This document shows positions 56,301 to 64,000 of a DNA stretch of 64,000 bases, piece by piece (positions within the stretch are counted from its first letter, which is position 1; each line of letters starts with the position of its first letter). A program made the translations under genes and the position numbers. The notes below the pieces were generated by a model. The model was given only the letters and a program-made list of their open reading frames with translations. It had not been told where the DNA came from and searched no databases. Source of the stretch: Opeltia flavorubescens (Eukaryota; Ascomycota; Lecanoromycetes; Teloschistales; Teloschistaceae); the NCBI GenBank assembly GCA_000442125.1, contig KE546968.1:1769795-1833794 (forward strand), written 5' to 3'.

Positions 56301-59300
56301 GATGGTCAAACAAATTTTGGCCAATGCCGTGGTCCGGTTGGTCGCACAGAAGGGTTATGGCTTTCTCGCCAGCATGCTGCTTTTTGATCCGAGGCGAAGA
56401 GACAATGGCAGCACAGTACTGGTAGGGATCTTCCGCATCATACACCACAACATCTGCTCCCGTGTATCCAGCCTGTTTGAGTTCGCTGTCCCATCGTTCT
56501 GGCATCACATATGGCTGCCACTCACGATCATCCGCCTCTCCAAGCCACCAGCCGGAGAAATTCCCAAAGACATATCCAGGGGCTCGAGCGACAGCACACA
56601 CTTCGGATAGCACCAAATGGCCATGCGGGCGTAGCAAAGGTTGAAGGACACCCAAGCTATCTTGCAGGCTTGGTGTGGCGTGAACGACATTCGGTGCGAG
56701 TATCAGGTCGTAAGACTGAGCCTCGAAGCCCTGTTCAAAGGCACTCTGAGAAATGTCAAGCACCTTGTACTCCATGTTCGGAGCATACGAAAATCGTTCC
56801 CTGGCCTGGGTGAAGAAACCAGCGGAGATATCGGTGAAGGTGTACAGAGAGTATGATGGGTTCCCACCACAACGAGCAAGATCCCTGAGGATAAGCTCGG
56901 TCGTCCCACCTGTACCGGCACCGACTTCCAAGATGCGTAGGTTTGGTTTGGTGATTGCCAGGAGGCGGACGAATTCGCCAAATCCAAAACTGACCGCATT
57001 GTAGATCTCTGTCAAGACGTTATCACGCATGAGGATATCAAGGGTATCCACTTGGCCAGTGAAGAGACCCTCGGCATTGTCGCAGATCCGCATGATCCCC
57101 TGAGCAACAAGACCGATGGAAGGAGCGTTGGACAACTTTGCCATCCGCTCCTGGATTCCCTTCTGGCGTGCCGACCCTGACAATTGCACATAATCCGGGG
57201 CATTCTTGACCACGGGGTATGTCCCGTTTTCAGCGTGACGTTTTTCCCGTCGCAGCCATTCTCGGAATTTCAGGAAATGGGGAATGTCGGTACTGAGCCC
57301 TTCTAGCCTTTCCGCCGAGTCAAGGAGGCATAGCAACGCCAATTCTTCGAGCAGTAGCTTGATCTCATTCGTGGCTACGGGTGCAGTGAAGAGGGACGCT
57401 ATATCCATGAAATCGAAGTCAGGGTACCATTCTAATCGGGCAGCAGCATGTCGATCAACGGGAACGATAGCCTTCTCGTCTTCTAATGGCGTTAATCGAG
57501 CTCCGCGAAGTCGAAGTGCTGTCCTTCCATCTGCTACGCAGTCTAGTCCTACGTCACCCTTCTCGCCGGAGACCCAAGCCTTTGCGTTCATGGAGAGGGC
57601 ACTTCGTGAAATGTCGAGCTCCTCAATCAGGGTAGGAACACACAGTTGCGTGAAGTTTCGACCCGCCGCCTGAGCCATAGCGGCTAGAACCAATTGAAGA
57701 CAGCTGTCAATAACAGCGGGGTGGAAAACAAATGGAGCTTCTTGTTGACTCGTGCGAGTCTTGATCAGCGCAGCGGCCGACTGCTCCGTGGCGGATGCTG
57801 TCAGATCATTGAGCCCTTGGAATTCAGGCCCATAGACAAGCCCAACCCGGGCCATGATCTCGTACCATTTGGAGGCTGGGATCTGGCGTAGCAGTGGATC
57901 GAAATTTGATGAACTGGGAACACTCTCCGAAAGTGGCTTCACGCGGCCTTCGCAGTTTTTGATCCATGTGCTTCCGGAGTAGGATGAGATAACGAAGTCA
58001 TAAGACTCTGCATCGGCAGAGTCAGTAAGTTTATGGCGGCGCAAGCTTGTCACCACTTCTACTGGGTTGGTTTCTGTCAGGACCAAAGCGGTGTGAGCGA
58101 CAACGTGCCGGACGCTGTAGCCATTCTTCATGCCTGTGAGTTGTCTGATTGCTTCTCCTGCNATGCAGACATAGCCGGCGAAAGGGAAGACTATATCCTC
58201 ACGCACTTTGTGGTCATGGAGCCATGGCTCATCCTCAAGGTCGATGAGCACTCTCCAGCAAGGGTCGGTCGTTGTGCTTTCCGGGATTCGTTGCCCGAGG
58301 AGAGCATGATGGCCATAGGACCGGTTTCGCCAGTCTTTCGCCACCCGACTTTCATACCAGAATGACGCCGAATGATCCCAGGGGTAAGCAGGGAGATCGG
58401 TGAGCACTTTGCCGGTCGGTATCAGACCATGAAAGTCAACATCAACACCATGCTGATAGAGCTGGCCGAATGCAGACAATAGAGTTTCAGGAGCGTGAGC
58501 TGATCGAAGCATTGTCGGTACATATTTACAAGGGACACGCACTTCACTGCAGATCTGGCGAAGAGGCCCCGCCTGTGTAGAATTCAGAGTCAGTATACCT
58601 GCAAAACAAATGGTCTCGGGAGCTCCCATGAGAGTTGCCTCTAATTTGGCAAGCGACGGCTGCCATGTGAGGCAGGATTGGAGCCACTCATATGGAGCTC
58701 AAGAAATCACTTACCAACGTTGCATGGGGTCCGATTTCTACAAAGAGACTTTGCGGACAATCGCGTAAGCGCCTAGACACAGCAGACTGGAAGCGGACCG
58801 GCGATGTAAGATTTGATCCCCAGTATTTCGGCTCCAGGAAAGCCAGATTATCAATCTCCAGGTCGATCACGCTCGAATATAGAGGAACACTGGGGTCTTC
58901 ACGAGCGATACCTCGTGCTGCGAGCTCCTGCTGGACCAATGAAACATAAGTCTTTGCAAGGGGTCGCATGTGATCTAATGAGATGTCGAGTCAATTGATC
59001 ATGTCTGCAGAAAGTTCAACCAGAGACTTACGAGAATGATAGGCCATATCAACTTTCAACTGCCGTATCATGACATCGGGTTTCTGGATCTTGATGGTTG
59101 CGACAACCTGCTCTAGTACGTCAATGTCGCCCGAGATGGTTGTGCTACTTGGGCTGTTTTCACAAGCGATCACCACTCCCTCTTGCAGGAAATGCGATAC
59201 GGCCTCGGGACCGAGGCCAACTGCGGCCATACCTCCAGTGGTTTGCTGAAGCTGATGCTGGTGCTGAGAAACGAAGCCGCGATAGTATGCGACAATCATA

Positions 59301-61500
59301 GCTTCATCTATCGATAAGGCACCAGTTGCATAGCCAGCGGCGATTTCACCACTCGAGTGACCAATCACGGCTTGTGGAAGCACTCCGCCGCGAGCCACGG
59401 CATTGAAAAGAGCGATTTGAATCGCTGTACACAGAGGTTGCGCGAATTCAGCGCGATGGATTTGACTTTGTTTCGCAGGCTTCTGCAGCTCGGCTGTGGA
59501 ACGTTAGCCAACTGCTTCGGCGATTCAAAAGGGCCTACATACTCTCCATGGTCCACTGGGGCGGATGCACCAAATCTCTCAATATATTGTCCATGATCTG
59601 AATATCTTTTCGGAATTGGGGGTCATGTTGCATCAAGGATTTCCCCATTTCTGGCCATTGGGCTCCTTGTCCACTGAATACCATAGTGATGGATAGAGGT
59701 GTGGCGGGTATTTTTGCAAGTGGCCGAGCTTCGCTCACGGATGCCCCGTCAATGACGAAGAAGGTTCGGTGGGGAAGGTGCTCCCGACGTTGAGACAATG
59801 TGTAACACAAGTCAGATGCCCGCTCAGGATGCATCGCGACGTAGTCTTGGTACCTCTCCTTCAACTTCTGCAACGATTCCGCTGTGTTCGCCGAGAGTGG
59901 TGCGAGCCGCGGTGTCAAATCTAGCGATGATCTAGCAGGAGTTGCATGAGCCTGGTAGTCCTTGGCTGAATCGACTATGACATGAGCGTTGCTTCCACCA
60001 ATACCGAAGGAGTTGACACTGATGCGTTCCGCGCGGTCTTGTGGCCAAGGAGTTGGTTGGAGGGGAACCTTTAGTCCTAGCTTGTTAAAAGGGATAAGCG
60101 GATTAGGAGTTTCGAATTTGATGTTCGGCGGAATAGTCCGGTGCTCCAGCGCGAGCACGGCTTTGATCAGGCTGTTGATACCCGAGGCGCCTTCGGCATG
60201 ACCAATGTTGGGTTTGACTGAACCGATCAGAACTCCACGCTCTGCAAAGACGTTTCCCACGGCAGTCGTCTCAATCGGATCACCAGTCGCAGTCCCTGTC
60301 CCATGACACTCTACGAAGGCGGTATCTCTAGGATTCAATTTTGCCCCTTCGTACACGGTCCGCATCAACATCTCGTGTGCTTCGCCGTTTGGTGCCATGA
60401 GGGAGCCGCTTTTGCCATCGCTGTTAGTCGATGTTCCGCGGATGATGGCACGGATAGGGTTTCCGTCCTTGATAGCATCGTCAAGTCTCTTGATGTAAAT
60501 GGCATTGATGGCCTCTGCTCGTGCAAAACCGTCGGCTTTGGCATCGAAGGTCTTGCATGACCCTTCTGGAGATAGTACCCCTTGTTGAGTCATAGCAGCT
60601 GTGAGGTATGGACCCATGATCAGGCTTGTTCCAGCAACTATCGCTGCGCTACAGTCACCACTCTGCAAGCCCCGGCAGGCGTTGTGCAAGCCCACCAAGG
60701 AAGCCGAGCAACCGGTCTTGACTACCATGCTACGACAGGGTAAGCTAGACTGACACGATCTGGGTCACTCTTGCTAATCGAACGTACCTGGGACCTCTGA
60801 AATCGAACTCGTATGATACACGGTTGGCTATCATCAGATCACCACTTGCGGCGAAAGCTCCAGTAAATTGATTCTCTTTGGACATGGAGTGCAGCCAGTC
60901 TTCGCCAAAGGTCCCAACGTAGCAGCCGATGGGCTTTCCGCGCCAATTAACCTCGCCTGCGTTCTCCAAGCACTCCCGTGTAATCTCAAGAATCTGTCGT
61001 TGTTGAGGATCCGTTCTCTCCAGATCGCTCCGGGTCATTGAAAAGAACGAAGCGTCGAGATGAGAGAGATCATCGTCCAAGAAATACCCATGTTGGGTTT
61101 TGATGGCACCTTTCTTCCCCAGAGCGTTGCTGAATGCTTTGGCGTTGTATCTTTCTGCTGGAATTTCTCTCCTCATATCTTTCCCTTCGCACAAGGCGTC
61201 CCAAAAGGTTTCGGCGTTATTGATGCCGCCAGGCAGGCGCATGGCCATCCCACAGATAGCAATTGGTTCTGCAGAGCCCAGTGCTTCGGTATGGAAGCCA
61301 TTGACATGACCATTGGTATTTCCTTTGACCAGGCCGTTGGTGTGACCATTGGCGTAGTAATTATTGGTCACACCATTAGCATGACCATTTACTTGCATAT
61401 GGTCCTTGACATCGCCAGCGTGAACATAACCATCGTGAGTATGGTGCCCATGCAGACCATTTGATGTGTCATGAACAGAAGATTGCTCTTCGGCGGTCAT
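53305..61500 (-). CDS. Highly reducing polyketide synthase, KS-AT-DH-cMT-ER-KR-ACP, about 2563 aa
   Basis: Ten exons on the minus strand (60788-61500, 59543-60729, 59032-59493, 58715-58974, 55693-58659, 55341-55634, 55209-55283, 54812-55152, 54274-54751, 53305-54219) splice in phase to 2564 codons with the stop. An Asn/His/Gly-rich leader (1-75) precedes KS (active TGCSAS, Cys245; [21 protein letters not shown]) and AT (GHSSGE, Ser680; AYHSHHM). DH has WLHDHKV with His1024, and Asp1192 in HPAVIDS. The C-methyltransferase has [12 protein letters not shown] (about 1451-1462). ER has LNFRDIMVSMG and [13 protein letters not shown] has TGGLGGLG (about 2175) and [11 protein letters not shown], and ACP has GIGMDSL with Ser2514. 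No thioesterase, reductase or condensation domain follows. It should make a reduced, C-methylated chain. One ambiguous base (58162) lies in an Ile/Met codon. Confidence 0.97.
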
Positions 61501-62386
61501 GGTGACGAGTAACGAGAGATGTTGTAGAAATGTATGTACGTTGAGTAGTCTAGATAAGAGATGTTGAATTAACTAGATCAAAGCGAAGGTCTTGTCGACA
61601 ATAAGTCGGTAAAGGCAGTTATATATGTACATAAGATGTATCCAGCTGATTACTCGATTACGTCCCGGATATACACACGCAAGACGGTGGCACAGCTTTG
61701 GATCTGCAACAGGGGCAATCAGCGACAGGATAGATGCAAGCATCTGGTTGATAGTAGAGAACACCGACAAGAGACTTTCGGTCAAAGGCTGCCGGAGTAG
61801 GAGGTTGGCGGCTGCTCAATCCAACAGTGGGGTGTATAGCGTTGGATCGTGAGAACGCAAGATTATGCGGCGACGTTGGTACTCTACATCCGTCGGAAAT
61901 GCCACGTGCGGCATTGTAACCTTGGTGTGACCTGAAGGGCAATGATAGTCGAGCTGCCTGAGCCATATCAGATGTGTAGAAGCAAGGGAGGATTACGAGC
62001 TTACCCTGGTGAAACAGATAAGAGATTTCAGCCTAAGGACTGATCGAGACCTGACCTGGACCTGCGTAGATGCGTGGAGTAAACTCCTTCGTGGGATCTG
62101 CATGGGAAACTGATAAGAGTACAGTGTCACAGCCACCCATATGGGACCAGACCAGAACCAGACCAAGCAGAACGCCGCAGCTGAGAAACAAGACGTGCGT
62201 ACCAATACAGGTACAGAATTTGCCCAGGAAATGAATGAATCGCGTGTCAGAGTAAGGAACGTATTATAGGGTGTTCTACTGCTCCTCGACTGCAAAGTAG
62301 AGTCAAACAATCCTAATCCATCACAACTATTACAATTTTTTCGGGCCACCAGACATCCCTAACGGGCAAACGATCTATTCATCAAG
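61501..62386. promoter_or_regulatory. Shared divergent promoter of the PKS and the 2OG oxygenase
   Basis: These 886 bp separate the start codons of two divergent genes, so they should hold both promoters. TATA-like sequences lie about 120 bp upstream of each start: TTATATATGTACATAAG at about 61619-61635 for the leftward PKS and GTATTATAGGG near 62259 for the rightward oxygenase. The region is not AT-biased and holds no convincing gene of its own. A symmetric element near its middle is listed separately. Confidence 0.6.
61898..61915. promoter_or_regulatory. Inverted repeat with embedded CACGTG in the divergent promoter
   Basis: AATGCC and GGCATT form a perfect inverted repeat of 6-bp arms around ACGTGC, so that CACGTG (an E-box, the bHLH core) overlaps the left arm. 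It lies between the two TATA-like elements. A binding site for a cluster or bHLH regulator is plausible; no regulator gene is seen in the window. Confidence 0.4.
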
Positions 62387-63597
62387 ATGGCTATTGACAA
62401 TATGACTGATTTGTACCCTGTTCCCTTTCCAGACGATGCACCCATTGCGAAATTGGAGAAAATCTCGCTCTACAAGCTTCTCAACGATGACGAGATTGAA
62501 GGTCAAAGACTGTTCCAGGTCTGTAAGGAGACGGGATTTTTCTATCTGGATATGATGGACCATCCCAAAGGAAAACAGATGTGGGAAGATGCGTGTACGG
62601 CCTGCCGCGCCGGGCAGGACGTTCTTCCCCGGGTGCCAATGCAGGAGAAAAAGCTCTACAAAGCCCCTGCTGGTGTAAGGGTATTAGATCAAGGGTATGC
62701 CATGAAGAGTCTTTCGTTTCTGTGGGCTGACGATCAATGACCCAGCTACCAAACGGGAGCGGTAAAGGACAACGGACAGCCAAGGGACAGCGAGATGTTC
62801 ATGGTGTGCTTATGATTTCCCTTCTCTTGCTCTTGGCCCTGAAGCTTATGGTGTGGACACAGGTGCCTCAGACTGGAATGTTTGGCAAAGACCCGACGTC
62901 TTTCGAGTTGCCTTCCTGGCTGGCGCAGCATGGAGGTCGCTTCAAGGCTGCTATGAAGACGGGCAACACGGTTGCAAACATTGTGCTCAGCGTCCTTGAG
63001 AGGGAGCTTCAGCTTCCGGTGGGTGCATTCACGTCGTTGCACCGTTTGACGGACTGTTCCGGGGACTTCCTGCGAGTGTTGCGTTACCCTGGGTCCGACA
63101 CACCCGATACGGTTGACCCCTTGAGGTTCCCAGCACACAAGGACGCTGTCAGTGTTGCCATTCTCTTCACCTGGCTCGGTGGTCTGCAGATTGTGGAGCC
63201 ACGAGCTGCTCCAGCTGGGGTAGTGACGGTACCGGAGGACAGCTGGCGGTGGGTGAAGCCGTTGCCGGGGTGTGCAGTTGTGAATCTCGGGGATGCCATG
63301 GAGGTCTTCACCAATGGAGTACTAAAATCGGGCCTACATCGTGTCATCAAGGCACCGGGTCAGCAAAGGGTTCACGACAAGTATAGTGTGCTGATCGTGG
63401 CCAGACCTGAGGTTCAGACGCTCATGAAGTCTTTCAAGAGCCCACTGATCCCCGAAGACTCACCAGAGCAGGCGCAGGCCGAAGTCTTCACCAGCATCCA
63501 ATGGGGAAACAATAAGATCAAGGCTCTGCAGGATGTGATTGACAAGATCCAGAGCGAGCGTCGAGGAAAGTCGGACAAACTTGAGCGCAGCTGGTAG
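62387..63597 (+). CDS. 2-oxoglutarate/Fe(II) oxygenase (isopenicillin-N-synthase-like), 366 aa
   Basis: The model joins 62387-62694, 62746-62803 and 62863-63597 with consistent phases (367 codons with stop). The second intron could instead end about 18 nt earlier and stay in frame. The N-terminal DIOX_N-type part (EGQRLFQVCKETGFFYLDMM) is followed by the double-stranded beta-helix with the iron ligands: H214 and D216 in FPAHKDAVSV, and H281 in KSGLHRVIKAPG. Where the family normally has R-x-S for 2-oxoglutarate binding, this protein has K295-Y-S297 (HDKYSVLIVARPE). Such enzymes hydroxylate, desaturate or cyclise natural products. Its divergent pairing with the PKS makes it the probable first tailoring enzyme. 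Confidence 0.9.
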
Positions 63598-64000
63598 ATG
63601 TTGCTACTGACAGTCGCGGTGGAGGATGTGATGTATCCAGAGGCACAGTGCACTGCACATATGATAGATGAATAGAATGTGCATGAATTGTTTGAAGCTA
63701 CGAAGAAGTGTTTTACAAGGAGTGTCCATTGTTGGTGTTTTGCCACTAGGGCCATAGTAGAATTAGTGCGGCTGAAGAGAGGCGCTTGGTGGGATGATAC
63801 ACGCTGATTGGCCGAGAAAACTAAGTAAATAAACCACTACACATGCAGGAATTGAATCTCTTATTACTTATCTTTGAATACTGAGAACATATTGATTGCA
63901 ATAATGAATGCTAGAATGCTTTCGTCATCAGCATTTTCTCTTTTCCTTGCGACTTTTCCAATAAACAGAAGTATAGGGTTGATAACGTTACTCCCACTGG
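63598..64000. other. 3' flank of the oxygenase gene to the window edge
   Basis: No gene is seen in the last 403 bases. A minus-strand frame at 63414-63755 is a shadow of the oxygenase's 3' end. Confidence 0.5.

Noticed and set aside
53305-61500. Apparent fragmentation of the PKS into several separate reading frames
   Set aside because: Nine GT-AG introns with matching phase join all pieces into one continuous 2563-aa protein with every domain motif intact. It is spliced, not broken.
1-64000. CRISPR-like arrays or bacterial operons
   Set aside because: No regularly spaced repeats, and the genes have spliceosomal introns and fungal families; the window is eukaryotic.

Overview
The window is nuclear DNA of a filamentous ascomycete (Pezizomycotina). 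Signs of this are genes with short GT-AG introns (mostly 42-90 nt), two HET-domain (heterokaryon incompatibility) genes, an orphan fungal transcription-factor-like relic, small secreted cysteine-rich proteins, a highly reducing polyketide synthase (HR-PKS), and AT-rich or C-to-T-decayed stretches of the kind left by repeat-induced point mutation (RIP). A member of the Leotiomycetes would fit, but that is an impression and was not tested. No rRNA, tRNA or CRISPR array was seen. Exon models below were built by hand from splice sites and reading-frame phase.

Layout. 0-8 kb: the edge of a secreted HExxH metallopeptidase, a 278-aa orphan gene, a decayed orphan gene and a decayed ABCC-type transporter half. 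8-16 kb: a five-exon membrane-anchored or secreted orphan, a SAM-dependent methyltransferase directly followed by a MYND zinc-finger protein, and a protein with two HEPN-like RxxxxH repeats behind a mitochondrial-type leader. 16-27 kb: a ten-cysteine secreted protein, a 401-aa orphan, a Ser-rich coiled-coil protein, a three-exon HET protein and a multi-pass membrane protein. 27-46 kb: a secreted PQQ-type beta-propeller dehydrogenase, a 534-aa secreted orphan, a second HET protein, a FAD monooxygenase, a transcription-factor-like relic, a metallophosphoesterase with a C-terminal membrane segment, a secreted orphan, and an IFI6/IFI27 (ISG12)-like protein.

48-63.6 kb holds the most coherent system. 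A complete ten-exon HR-PKS (KS-AT-DH-cMT-ER-KR-ACP, about 2563 aa, no release domain) is transcribed leftward. It shares an 886-bp promoter with a rightward 2-oxoglutarate/Fe(II) oxygenase. Downstream of the PKS, on the same strand, are an NAD(P)-binding epimerase-like protein and, across an AT-rich RIP-like island, a 14-TM-type MFS exporter. The simplest reading is a small secondary-metabolite cluster: the PKS builds and C-methylates a reduced chain, the oxygenase (perhaps with the epimerase-like protein) tailors it, and the MFS protein exports it. The cluster may continue past the right edge. Chain release must come from a trans enzyme or spontaneous chemistry.

The least explained single gene is the tandem HEPN-like protein at 13981-15771. 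Its two RxxxxH segments align with each other over about 48 residues almost without gaps, which points to an internal duplication of a candidate RNase fold.
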